This document shows, piece after piece, positions 8,773-15,827 of a stretch of 32,978 bases of DNA. The DNA is from Paucilactobacillus suebicus DSM 5007 = KCTC 3549 (lineage in GTDB: Bacteria > Bacillota > Bacilli > Lactobacillales > Lactobacillaceae). Position 1 is the stretch's first letter. Each line of letters opens with the position of its first letter. The position numbers and the translations under genes are program-made. The notes below the pieces were generated by a model that made no database searches, was not told the DNA's origin, and was given only the letters and a program-made list of their open reading frames with translations. The stretch spans positions 210 to 33,187 of the forward strand of contig NZ_AZGF01000027.1 in the NCBI RefSeq assembly GCF_001434475.1. Direction: 5' to 3'.

Positions 8773-8869
8773 TATGTTAATTTAGGGAAAAATAGGTATC
8801 ATTTCAGCAATCTCTTATCTGGTTTGATACAATGAGGTAAGAAATAAGGAAAAGAGTTGGTAACTTTTT

Positions 8870-9679
8870 ATGGCAGCACTCACCCCACAAATGGGTAAAA
8901 TATTCTTAATCATTATCAACGTGGCAATGTTGCTCTGGAGCTACTACGTTTTAATGAAACAGTACAACAACGAAGCAGAATACCAAGGCTCCATCTCTAT
9001 GGCACTTAAATACTTTCATACCGTGCAAGAAGCCACTCAAAAAACCAAAGAGGGCCATTCTCAAGTTATGAAAATGATTGTAACTTACGCACTACCCCCG
9101 TTTATTTATGTATTCGTAACGGATTGGTTACTGCAATATACTGGGCAAGCGATGATCCGTTCAATTATTTCAAACGCGTTAATTCTGTTAATATTTGGTG
9201 GAATGGCAGTTATTGTCCACGAAATGTTTTCTAACAACCAAATGTATCCATTTAGTCTACGACATATGATGCCATTACGTGGTAGCGTGACGCGAGTCGT
9301 CATTGATATGGTTCGCAAACGAATTGGTGAACAAATTAATACTGGTGGATTCAGTTTTTACAACAAATACAACGCCTATGATCCACTGAACGTAGACTAC
9401 GCATTTTTGACAAAACCTTGGCGTCAAATTCATTCTGTTGATATCGAAAAAATGATCGTAAAATACCAGCATGAAGAATGGTGGCAACCACTTGATATCA
9501 ACGAGCGCATTACTTTAGGAATGTATTTTAATAACGCCCAAATGACCCTTGAAGCAATGGCTGATAAATACGATCAACAAAGTGATGAGGAAAAACACAA
9601 AGAATTTATGCGCAACAAACACACTAGTCAAATTATGTTTTTAGTCATTGCCGCAATTATTATTATGCCGTTAATATAA
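8870..9679 (+). CDS. Unknown membrane protein
   Basis: A 269-residue protein that I do not recognise. Hydrophobic segments lie at about 9-28, 68-90, 95-116 and 250-268, so it is probably a membrane protein with a soluble middle region of about 130 residues rich in Trp, Tyr and Met (for example PWRQIHSVDIEKM and HEEWWQPLDINERITLGMYF). The soluble region ends in a very charged stretch just before the last membrane segment. The purine-rich AAGGAAAAGAG lies about 12 bases before the ATG, a weakly spaced ribosome binding site. It has its own terminator, so it is a single-gene unit. Confidence 0.75.
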   Translation: MAALTPQMGKIFLIIINVAMLLWSYYVLMKQYNNEAEYQGSISMALKYFHTVQEATQKTKEGHSQVMKMIVTYALPPFIYVFVTDWLLQYTGQAMIRSIISNALILLIFGGMAVIVHEMFSNNQMYPFSLRHMMPLRGSVTRVVIDMVRKRIGEQINTGGFSFYNKYNAYDPLNVDYAFLTKPWRQIHSVDIEKMIVKYQHEEWWQPLDINERITLGMYFNNAQMTLEAMADKYDQQSDEEKHKEFMRNKHTSQIMFLVIAAIIIMPLI

Positions 9680-9683
9680 GTCT

Positions 9684-9717
9684 AAGCACACAATTTATTA
9701 ATAACTGTGTGCTTTTT
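9684..9717 (+). terminator. Rho-independent terminator
   Basis: AAGCACACA (9684-9692) pairs perfectly with TGTGTGCTT (9706-9714), followed by TTTTTG. It directly follows the unknown membrane protein gene. Confidence 0.9.
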
Positions 9718-9751
9718 GTTTATTTATCATACATATATAACTAATAATATT

Positions 9752-9780
9752 ATTGATAAGCCGTATACTAGTTGCTATAT
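9752..9780 (+). promoter_or_regulatory. Orphan promoter pointing toward the 3' end of the merR-type gene
   Basis: TTGATA and TATATT are spaced by 17 bases, a good housekeeping promoter, yet no credible gene follows on the plus strand. Downstream sequence has limited pairing (AGGTT/AACCT and CAAAAA/TTTTTG between about 9803 and 9855) and a T7 run at about 9869-9875. It could produce a short RNA or a transcript antisense to the MerR gene tail. The 64-codon frame at 9806 begins TTG without a ribosome binding site and is not credible. Confidence 0.4.
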
Positions 9781-9971
9781 TGTAAGCGTGATCAATTGAG
9801 ACAGGTTGGTTACAAAAAGCACAAATTCGAGACCCCTTTCCCGAGTTTTTGCGAACCTTCTTTCTATTTTTTTGTCACATCATTTACAGTGCGGTGAATG
9901 GTGGGCGCATTTTGGCATTCCTGAATCAAGTTTCGATTGGCGACGGGGATGTCTTTTTTGCGTCAATTTTT

Positions 9972-10418
9972 CTATTGAGCCACCACGTGATATGGGTTAG
10001 GTAAATTATTAGCAATTTTTTCGTTAGTCACAAATTGAAGTTCCTGGGCCACGATTTCCTTTGCTTGGGGATTTTCGTAAACGTCAAGCTTATAATCAAT
10101 TTCCTTTAAATTATCAGCAATCTTTTGTTGCTGAAGCTCTACTTCATGACGGTGTTTTTTAAGTAAAGCTTTTCTCTGTTCAATGGTTGCTGGTCCACCC
10201 ATTACGTACTTAATATATTGACGAATATCATCTAATTTCATTCCCGTATCTTTGAGACAGCAAATCGTATGAATTAAATTAAGGTCGCCATCCGTGAATT
10301 CACGGTAACCGGATTGGTTTCTAGCAACAAATGGTAGCAATCCTTGTTTGTCATAAAATCTGAGAGTGTAGATTGATAAGTTTACCTTTTCTGAAACTTC
10401 TTTGATTGTATAAGTCAT
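9972..10418 (-). CDS. MerR-family transcriptional regulator
   Basis: A 148-residue protein. Residues 1-70 are a classic MerR winged helix: YTIKEVSEKVNLSIYTLRFYD, then QGLLPF, then GYREFTDGDLNLIHTICCLKDTGMKLDDIRQYI. A coiled-coil dimerisation helix at about 78-118 follows (EQRKALLKKHRHEVELQQQK). The short C-terminus lacks cysteines in a metal-binding pattern, so it belongs with the MerR proteins that sense organic or redox stress and often control aldo-keto reductases. GGAGG lies 7 bases before the ATG. No obvious target gene is adjacent; the effector is unknown. Confidence 0.9.
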   Translation of the reverse strand: MTYTIKEVSEKVNLSIYTLRFYDKQGLLPFVARNQSGYREFTDGDLNLIHTICCLKDTGMKLDDIRQYIKYVMGGPATIEQRKALLKKHRHEVELQQQKIADNLKEIDYKLDVYENPQAKEIVAQELQFVTNEKIANNLPNPYHVVAQ

Positions 10419-10435
10419 TTTGAACCTCCGTAAGG

Positions 10436-10491
10436 CTAGATGTAGCTCTAGGATTTTTTTACATAATACACTTTATTTTTTTTAGATACAA
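10436..10491 (-). promoter_or_regulatory. Promoter and dyad operator of the merR-type gene
   Basis: On the minus strand TTGTAT (10491-10486) and TATTAT (10468-10463) are 17 bases apart. Downstream of the predicted start point is the dyad CTAGA-GCTACA-TCTAG (10451-10436). Its position fits autorepression by a roadblock; MerR activators usually bind between -35 and -10 with a 19-base spacer, so this site, if used, acts differently. Confidence 0.55.
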
Positions 10492-10584
10492 TTTTTAAAT
10501 TAGTAGTTGTTTCTTAACAAGCGTGCACCAGATTAATATATAAACTAACTATTTAACCATGTTACAGTGAAAAATCATACTCTG

Positions 10585-10623
10585 ATTAACACTAAAAACA
10601 CCACATCAATTATTAGTGTTAAT
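10585..10623. repeat. 11-bp perfect inverted repeat upstream of the MazG-domain gene
   Basis: ATTAACACTAA (10585-10595) is inverted as TTAGTGTTAAT (10613-10623) with 17 bases between. It lies in the roughly 340-base region between the MerR and MazG-domain genes, which contains no other gene. There is no T-run, so it may be an operator or a leader hairpin. Confidence 0.55.
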
Positions 10624-10758
10624 ATGAAAAAATAATGATCTTCAATTTTTAAATAACTGAATGATAAAAATAACGCACTATTTTTATCAAACGGACCATT
10701 CGCAAGCTTTCATGAAATTGATGACTTTGACATTTTCACTAACAGAAAGGAAAAAAAT

Positions 10759-11601
10759 ATGCACAAATTTAAACTACTCAATAATTGGCCGATTAATGTT
10801 CCTAATATTAGCCAAGAAGAAAAAGACTATGCAAACAAACTATTCAATAATTCCAATGTTTGGCAAACCAACCCAAGTTTTGTAATACCTGATGGTAATG
10901 AGAAAATACTAGATATGGCAACTCTTGCATTGGAATATGAAGCAGTTAGTTATAAAGATAGCTACGATTTTTACACAGTTGACCTTTTAACGGCCTACAC
11001 AAACAGTCATGATTCTGCGGAACAAACAATCAGTAACATCAAGACCGCTATAAATGACAAATTATCTCAAAAGTCCTTGGTACTATACATAGCTGGATTG
11101 CTTCGGTTAAAAGAATTTTTTCCAACCGACTACCAACAATTGCAACAATGGATTCTTGAATATATCGACAGCGATCATCCAACGCTTGATATACCTTACA
11201 TTTGTACGGTTGCTACCAAATCAGAATACGTAAATAGTTTTTGTAAATTAAATGGCATTAACTTTAATCCTGATATTACTCAGTCAAGGTCAGAACTCAC
11301 AATTCGACAACTGCAACATTCTGCCCACCAAGTCGCAGTGGACCATGGTTGGTGGAACGAACCTGATGAATTTGGAACCTTAATTGCGCTAGCCCACTCT
11401 GAACTGAGTGAGGCATTGCAGGCTGACCGAAAAAATGTCGATCCTGACGACCCACATGGTGTACCAACTGAACTTGCTGACTGTATTATTCGGATACTAG
11501 ACATGGCCGACTACTATGGTTGGGATATGCAAGAAGTGCTAGAGAAGAAAAATGAAGTTAATAAACACCGGGCTTTTAAACATGGTGGCCGTAAATACTA
11601 A
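10759..11601 (+). CDS. Protein with a C-terminal MazG-like nucleotide pyrophosphohydrolase domain
   Basis: A 280-residue protein. The last 100 residues carry the all-alpha NTP pyrophosphatase (MazG-like) pattern: Glu215 and Glu218 in SELSEAL, then Glu238 and Asp241 in ELADCIIRILD, which together bind magnesium, followed by the conserved tail KKNEVNKHRAFKHGGRKY. Such domains hydrolyse (d)NTPs to the monophosphate and pyrophosphate, often as house-cleaning enzymes. Residues 1-175 are an extra helical domain I do not recognise, with no catalytic motif visible; stand-alone phage-type MazG proteins are only about 100 residues. AAAGGAA precedes the ATG. It is followed by a very long hairpin shared with the convergent gene. 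The nucleotide substrate cannot be predicted. Confidence 0.82.
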   Translation: MHKFKLLNNWPINVPNISQEEKDYANKLFNNSNVWQTNPSFVIPDGNEKILDMATLALEYEAVSYKDSYDFYTVDLLTAYTNSHDSAEQTISNIKTAINDKLSQKSLVLYIAGLLRLKEFFPTDYQQLQQWILEYIDSDHPTLDIPYICTVATKSEYVNSFCKLNGINFNPDITQSRSELTIRQLQHSAHQVAVDHGWWNEPDEFGTLIALAHSELSEALQADRKNVDPDDPHGVPTELADCIIRILDMADYYGWDMQEVLEKKNEVNKHRAFKHGGRKY

Positions 11602-11748
11602 TTTAAAATATCGATCAATCATGATTGGATACGTTTGGTAACTTATTTATGTATTTACTAAAACTGTTCAAATTTGCGTATTATGTATTTTCACCAAATG
11701 GTTACGCCTAATTGTCGGTTGTGCTTTTCCATTTTGCTTCGCTGAAAC

Positions 11749-11860
11749 GTGCCAAAAGTAACTGCTCCACATAATATAATGCACCCTCACTCAATCCCCA
11801 TACCCCGGGGATTAAGTGAGGGTGCATTATATTAATGGAGCAAAACGTTACTTTTGACAC
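11749..11860. repeat. 112-base near-perfect palindrome between convergent genes
   Basis: The left arm (11749-11799) and the inverted right arm (11807-11860) agree over about 50 positions: GTGCCAAAAGTAAC, TGCTCCA, then an unbroken ATATAATGCACCCTCACT, and AATCCCC next to a 7-base loop. The only differences are a four-base GTTT insertion in one arm and a few substitutions. It ends 6 bases before the stop codon of the minus-strand gene. No T-run directly follows, so beyond a bidirectional terminator it could be a miniature inverted-repeat element with ends GTGYCAAAAGTAAC; no clear target duplication was found. Confidence 0.8.
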
Positions 11861-11866
11861 TCTGAT

Positions 11867-12373
11867 TTAGGCCGAAATAATCTTCGAAACAATTCCTTCA
11901 AAATTGGCATTGTGTTTTAAGAAATTAATCTTCTTTCTACTTGAGGCACCATCAAATAACTCGATTAATTGAAACGCTCTATTTCTGTTAATCTTTTCAA
12001 CCGATTTAATTTGTTGATCTGAATCATCTGTAATAATACTTTGAGCCTCAATTCGATTCTGAGCTCGAACCACAAATGCACTCTGGTTCAAATACTGGCA
12101 TAGAAAATAATATCGCTGTCGTTTATTTTCAGCACTTTTCTTGGTTTCATCATCCAGCAAAGGAGCTTTTTTAATTAACTCCTCAACTTTACCAATTTCA
12201 CTTTGAAGCTGAATATACTCCTTACACAATAAACAGACATCTTGTTCACGGCCAATTTGATGATGTTCAACTTCAACTCTATCGTGCTCGTCAATTACAT
12301 CGACACATTCACTGAATAAAATGCCACGATATTTTTTTAATTTATTTTTGTCAGTCGTGTTTTTTTCAACCAT
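11867..12373 (-). CDS. Unknown charged helical protein
   Basis: A 168-residue protein not recognised. It is very rich in Glu, Lys and Asp and is predicted mostly helical, with heptad-like stretches such as YIQLQSEIGKVEELIKKA and a C-terminal segment FQLIELFDGASSRKKINFLKHN. A CLLC pair at about residues 48-51 is notable but unpaired with another CxxC. No signal peptide or membrane segment is visible. The ATG at 12373 is preferred over an in-frame GTG at 12382 because GAGTG lies 6 bases before the ATG. No promoter was identified. Confidence 0.7.
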   Translation of the reverse strand: MVEKNTTDKNKLKKYRGILFSECVDVIDEHDRVEVEHHQIGREQDVCLLCKEYIQLQSEIGKVEELIKKAPLLDDETKKSAENKRQRYYFLCQYLNQSAFVVRAQNRIEAQSIITDDSDQQIKSVEKINRNRAFQLIELFDGASSRKKINFLKHNANFEGIVSKIISA

Positions 12374-12572
12374 CTCAATCACTCGATTCTAAATAAATCA
12401 TTTATTTAAATGAAACACTATGTATGTCACAATCACTTACTAAATGTATGAATTAACTTTTATTTTATCATGGAATCCGATTTCGTCCATGACTAAACAT
12501 TAAAAATCAATAAGACAAATCAAATTAAATGTCGTTGACAGTATCTTATCACGTTTTTCCAAGTGTCCACAA

Positions 12573-12704
12573 TAAAAAACATCCCTGTTGCTAATCGGAG
12601 TTTTAGCGAGGGATGCCAGGATGTGTGTGTTACCAGACGCACTTTCTAGTAACGCTTTGAGGAATAGAAAAAGGATCTGCATTCAGCTTATGGCTACTGA
12701 ATAC
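12573..12704 (-). ncRNA. Candidate small regulatory RNA, three hairpins with a CU-rich linker
   Basis: A consensus promoter (12711-12739) and an intrinsic terminator (12573-12615) define a transcript of about 132 bases on the minus strand. Predicted hairpin 1 pairs GTATTCAG (12704-12697) with CTGAATGC (12686-12679). Hairpin 2 pairs GTTACTAGA (12653-12645) with TCTGGTAAC (12637-12629). Hairpin 3 is the terminator, CATCCCT-CGCTAA with TTAGC-AAC-AGGGATG, followed by TTTTTTAT. Between hairpins 1 and 2 is an unpaired pyrimidine-rich stretch containing ATCCTTTTTC and TTCCTC, suited to pairing with Shine-Dalgarno sequences. Short reading frames here lack ribosome binding sites. A cre-like box overlaps the start point. 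I do not recognise it as 6S, SRP, tmRNA or another standard RNA. Confidence 0.72.
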
Positions 12705-12711
12705 GCTTTCA
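12698..12711 (-). promoter_or_regulatory. cre-like CcpA site over the small-RNA start point
   Basis: On the minus strand TGAAAGCGTATTCA matches TGWAANCGNTNWCA except for A instead of T at position 10. It begins at the last base of the -10 box and covers the predicted transcription start, a position where CcpA binding would repress. Confidence 0.55.
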
Positions 12712-12739
12712 ATATACCAAGGAGTTATCAATTGTGCAA
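12711..12739 (-). promoter_or_regulatory. Strong promoter of the candidate small RNA
   Basis: TTGCAC (12739-12734) and TATATT (12716-12711) are spaced by exactly 17 bases. Upstream (about 12763-12780) lies an A/T-tract resembling an UP element. No ribosome binding site with a start codon follows, which points to a non-coding transcript. Confidence 0.75.
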
Positions 12740-12820
12740 CCCCTTAAACCAAATTTGTCCTAATAAATTTTTTTATTTTTTTCGATTACCACAGTTTTCC
12801 TAACTTATACGAAAATCTAT

Positions 12821-12851
12821 ATAAAAAGCAATCAACGTAATAGTTGACTGC
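12821..12851 (-). terminator. Rho-independent terminator after the ABC permease gene
   Basis: On the minus strand GCAGTCAAC (12851-12843) pairs with GTTGATTGC (12836-12828) with one G-U pair, followed by TTTTTAT. It separates the ABC exporter transcript from the small-RNA promoter immediately downstream. Confidence 0.9.
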
Positions 12852-12874
12852 CCAAAAAGAATTAACCAAAATAA

Positions 12875-14494
12875 TTAATTTTCGATTAGATCACGATGTC
12901 TGTAAACTAAATACCCAATAATAAATAGGACCATTCCCAATAATGTCATCCACCAAAATGTATCCCACTGAATTTGTTTCGTTGGCACATTATTAATCCA
13001 TCCATATGGTGAGACTTGTTGTAACGACTTAGGTAATTTTACTAAGGGACCAAAGTACAGGGAAAAAATTCCGTAAACTGGAACAATCCAAGCGACCGTT
13101 TGAATTCTTGGCCAAAGTGCCACCAACAATGCAGCAACGCCACCAGCAATTAAAATCGCCGGCCAAAAAGCGATAAATGATCTTAAAAAGCGGCTAACTA
13201 GCACTGGACTCTTCATACTAGCATTGCCCACAACTGCCATTCCAAGAACCGCTAAAAATAATGTCCCAGTTCCCACAACCATCGCATGGATCGAATAACT
13301 GAAAAACATTTTGCCTCTTGAAATCGGCTTAGCATGCATCATTTCCAAGTATCCCTTCCGTTCATCACCGTTGATCCTAAAAATGGTGATGAGTATCGGA
13401 ATTGTAGCGACCACCGCAAAAACAAGTGATAGCTTATTTGCAAACGACATAACAATTGCTCGATTAGCAGAGCTGACTGCTCCAGAACTTAATAGCTGGG
13501 CGATCGTTGGATTAGTTTTCATCAAGTTACCGATGGTTCCAAAGATCGAACCATACATCGCTCCCAAGACGAAAAGACTGGCAAACCAAACAGCAAAGCT
13601 GACACGATCTATTCTCATCAATAACGTCAATGGCCCACGTAAAAATACTGAAGCTTTGTTACGACCATCTCTTTGTGCAATTAGTCCCGCACCAATGTCA
13701 CGAGTTGCTGAAATACCCACAGTTACTGCCAAAATAACAATACTCATTGCTAGTATGAGCAATACAGGTCCCCAATTATTACCGTTATACAAATTAAGTT
13801 TTTCAATCCATCCGTACACGGTCCACCAAGTATAATCTGGATTTTGAATATCTGTTACCATTCTAGCAACAAAAGTAATACCTAAGACCAAATAGCTCCA
13901 AATAGTGGCACTTCGCGCATTATTAAAAATTTGGGCTGTCAGTAAAGAAACCATGCCAAACATAAACCCGAATGCGGCCAATCCAATGCCAAAAAGCCAA
14001 CTACCATTGGCGGTAGTACCACTCATGCTAGCGGCCTGAATGCCAATTACTTCAATAACACCAGCAACCAAATTAATAAATACTAACTCACCAACAGATG
14101 CTAGCAATGGGCTTTGACGTCCAACACCATGAGCTAAAACGTATTCAGTCACCCCATCGTCTTCTTCGCTTCTAGTAGCATGAATCGCAAAATAAATATT
14201 CATCATTGCAGCAATTAATCCCATGAAAACAACCATCTCAGCACCATAAATTACTGCGACTGTATAAGGCTTATTGGCAGTAAATGGTCCAAGTAGTGAT
14301 ACCATTGCGGGTGTTTTCAAAGTTGTCACGATTGAATTCATCGAGGCCTTCGATCCGTATAAGCTATCAAACTTACCAGCTGCACCGGCCATCATTCCTG
14401 CTAAAACGGCAATCCAGACGACAATTTTTAACCAGTCACGACGTAGATTCATTCTGGTTAGACGCCCGACATTCGCAAATCTATTCGCCATCAT
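12875..14494 (-). CDS. ABC exporter permease (ABC-2 type, large 12-helix form)
   Basis: A 539-residue membrane protein with about 12 hydrophobic segments arranged as two similar halves of six; each half starts with a charged stretch and a membrane segment (NLRRDWLKIVVWIAVLAGMM and RIDRVSFAVWFASLFVLGAM), the layout of exporters annotated as polyketide-antibiotic type. The motif YLEMMHAKPISRGKMF near the middle of the second half matches the cytoplasmic coupling-helix region of these permeases (similarly VTEYVLAHGVGRQSPLLAS in the first half). AAGGTG precedes the ATG at 14494; this start overlaps the ATPase gene by 14 bases, so translation is probably coupled. A longer frame to 14569 lacks a ribosome binding site. 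The pair probably expels a drug or toxic lipid; the substrate is unknown. Confidence 0.88.
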   Translation of the reverse strand: MMANRFANVGRLTRMNLRRDWLKIVVWIAVLAGMMAGAAGKFDSLYGSKASMNSIVTTLKTPAMVSLLGPFTANKPYTVAVIYGAEMVVFMGLIAAMMNIYFAIHATRSEEDDGVTEYVLAHGVGRQSPLLASVGELVFINLVAGVIEVIGIQAASMSGTTANGSWLFGIGLAAFGFMFGMVSLLTAQIFNNARSATIWSYLVLGITFVARMVTDIQNPDYTWWTVYGWIEKLNLYNGNNWGPVLLILAMSIVILAVTVGISATRDIGAGLIAQRDGRNKASVFLRGPLTLLMRIDRVSFAVWFASLFVLGAMYGSIFGTIGNLMKTNPTIAQLLSSGAVSSANRAIVMSFANKLSLVFAVVATIPILITIFRINGDERKGYLEMMHAKPISRGKMFFSYSIHAMVVGTGTLFLAVLGMAVVGNASMKSPVLVSRFLRSFIAFWPAILIAGGVAALLVALWPRIQTVAWIVPVYGIFSLYFGPLVKLPKSLQQVSPYGWINNVPTKQIQWDTFWWMTLLGMVLFIIGYLVYRHRDLIEN

Positions 14495-15389
14495 GACTAT
14501 CACCTTCCTGGTTGTAGTAGCGTAAGAAGAGATCCTCCAGTGTTGGTGGAGTACTTTGTAATCCCACAATCTCTAGATTGCTGACTGCACTGATAATCTG
14601 ATTTAGTTTCTCAGAGTCAACTGAAAAAACAGCTTTATTAGCAGACTTGGCGTCAAAATTGTGAACACCGTCCATTGTCTCAAGTGAAGCAACAGGTTGT
14701 TTAGTAGTCACGGTGACGACTGTTCGACTCAATTGACGCATTTCGTCTAAAGTACCAGTTTCAATGATCGTGCCCTCACGAATAATCCCAATCCGATCAC
14801 ACATCCGTTCTACTTCACTTAGAATATGTGAAGATAGCAGCACACTTTTACCATCATTTTTTAACGCCAATACCTCATCTTGAAAAACTTCTTCCATCAG
14901 TGGATCAAGTCCACTTGTTGGTTCATCGAAAATATATAATTCTGCGTCACTTGAAAATGCGGCAATCAGCGCGACCTTCTGTCGATTTCCCTTTGAGTAT
15001 GTCCTGCATTTCTTGCTTGTGTCCAAATCAAATTTTTTAATTAGTTCATCTGTCCTGGCACTGTGTTTTTGGCTGTTTAACTTTAAAAACAAATCAATGA
15101 CTTCGCCACCGGTTAGATTAGGCCACAGATAAACATCCCCCGGCACGTATGCCAATCGCTTGTGAATTGATACAGCGTTGCTCCATACGTTCTGTCCAAA
15201 CACCGTGGCAGACCCACCACTAGATCTCAAAATTCCCAATATCGTCCTAATTGTGGTCGACTTCCCCGCGCCATTGGGACCAATAAAACCAAATACTTCC
15301 CCTGCTTGAACATTAAATGTCACATCTTTCAATGCCTGAAATTTACCGAACCGTTTTTGCAAATGCTTTATTTCAACCACATTATCCAT
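14481..15389 (-). CDS. ABC exporter ATP-binding protein
   Basis: A 302-residue ATPase with Walker A GPNGAGKST, signature YSKGNRQKV (SKGN instead of LSGGQ, usual in this exporter family), Walker B LYIFDEPTSGLD and the switch His in LLSSH. After about residue 210 there is a C-terminal extension of about 90 residues that in this family contacts the permease. The start is ATG 15389 with GGGGGAAA upstream; the longer frame to 15434 would begin inside the promoter. It is the first gene of the two-gene exporter operon. An 18-bp palindrome overlaps the promoter, suggesting derepression by a compound, as is usual for TetR-controlled exporters of this type, but no tetR gene is adjacent. Confidence 0.93.
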   Translation of the reverse strand: MDNVVEIKHLQKRFGKFQALKDVTFNVQAGEVFGFIGPNGAGKSTTIRTILGILRSSGGSATVFGQNVWSNAVSIHKRLAYVPGDVYLWPNLTGGEVIDLFLKLNSQKHSARTDELIKKFDLDTSKKCRTYSKGNRQKVALIAAFSSDAELYIFDEPTSGLDPLMEEVFQDEVLALKNDGKSVLLSSHILSEVERMCDRIGIIREGTIIETGTLDEMRQLSRTVVTVTTKQPVASLETMDGVHNFDAKSANKAVFSVDSEKLNQIISAVSNLEIVGLQSTPPTLEDLFLRYYNQEGDSHDGE

Positions 15390-15419
15390 CACTATTTCCC
15401 CCTTTTCCTGCACGACCAA

Positions 15420-15450
15420 AGTATAGGTCTTCATTGACTAGCTAGTCAAT
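15420..15450 (-). promoter_or_regulatory. Promoter with 18-bp palindromic operator for the ABC exporter
   Basis: ATTGACTAGCTAGTCAAT (15433-15450) is a perfect palindrome. On the minus strand its end supplies the -35 box TTGACT (15449-15444), with TATACT (15425-15420) 18 bases on. A repressor bound there would block polymerase. The form fits a TetR-family operator; the regulator is not encoded next to it. Confidence 0.75.
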
Positions 15451-15586
15451 TAGTCTCGGGTCAACAGTTTTAGACCTTATAATCGTTGATTTAACAGCGT
15501 GTAAGGCAAATTATCAGCAGTTATTTTTAAGCCAGTCAATTCATTAGTATTCCAGTTTTATATTAGTGATATATTATTGTTAATAA

Positions 15587-15720
15587 TTGTTCTATGAGAA
15601 TGCAGACTTTCAGTTAGCACAAGGCGCAATGCATGAAGGTAATCCAGTTTATTCAGTACCAACAATTTGGATGAGGAGCAATTTATTAAAGTTTTAATGA
15701 AAATTGGTAACATTCTGTAA
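15587..15720 (+). pseudogene. Frameshifted scrap of a protein-coding gene
   Basis: Between the exporter promoter and the SGNH hydrolase a frame reads YENADFQLAQGAMHEGNPVY then SVPTI up to about 15670, then continues in another frame as DEEQFIKVLMKIGNIL and ends at a TAA at 15718-15720. The change lies in ATTTGGATGAGG. The composition of both pieces is protein-like, no start codon or ribosome binding site is present, and the piece has the look of the last 40-45 residues of a lost gene. I do not recognise the family. The rest of 15451-15827 holds no other gene. Confidence 0.5.
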
Positions 15721-15827
15721 TTTAGTTGTTAGATATATTTGTAATTTAAACGGTCGATTGCTATAGTTGAGCCGTATTCATTCACCATACAGCAACATGA
15801 CTAAACTTAGAAAAGAGGTTGGTTGCA

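Noticed and set aside
9806-10000. 64-codon TTG-initiated frame before the MerR gene
   Set aside because: No ribosome binding site, odd composition, and its end is antisense to the MerR coding sequence.
10661-10885. 74-codon frame just upstream of and overlapping the MazG-domain gene
   Set aside because: Out of frame with a recognised domain protein, poor composition and no ribosome binding site.
12573-12704. Identification of the small RNA as 6S RNA
   Set aside because: 6S RNA forms one long rod with a central bubble closed by its two ends; this sequence forms three separate hairpins.
12500-12803. Two short frames on opposite strands in the 12.5-12.8 kb gap
   Set aside because: They cross the promoter and hairpins of the candidate small RNA and have no ribosome binding sites; a non-coding transcript explains the region better.
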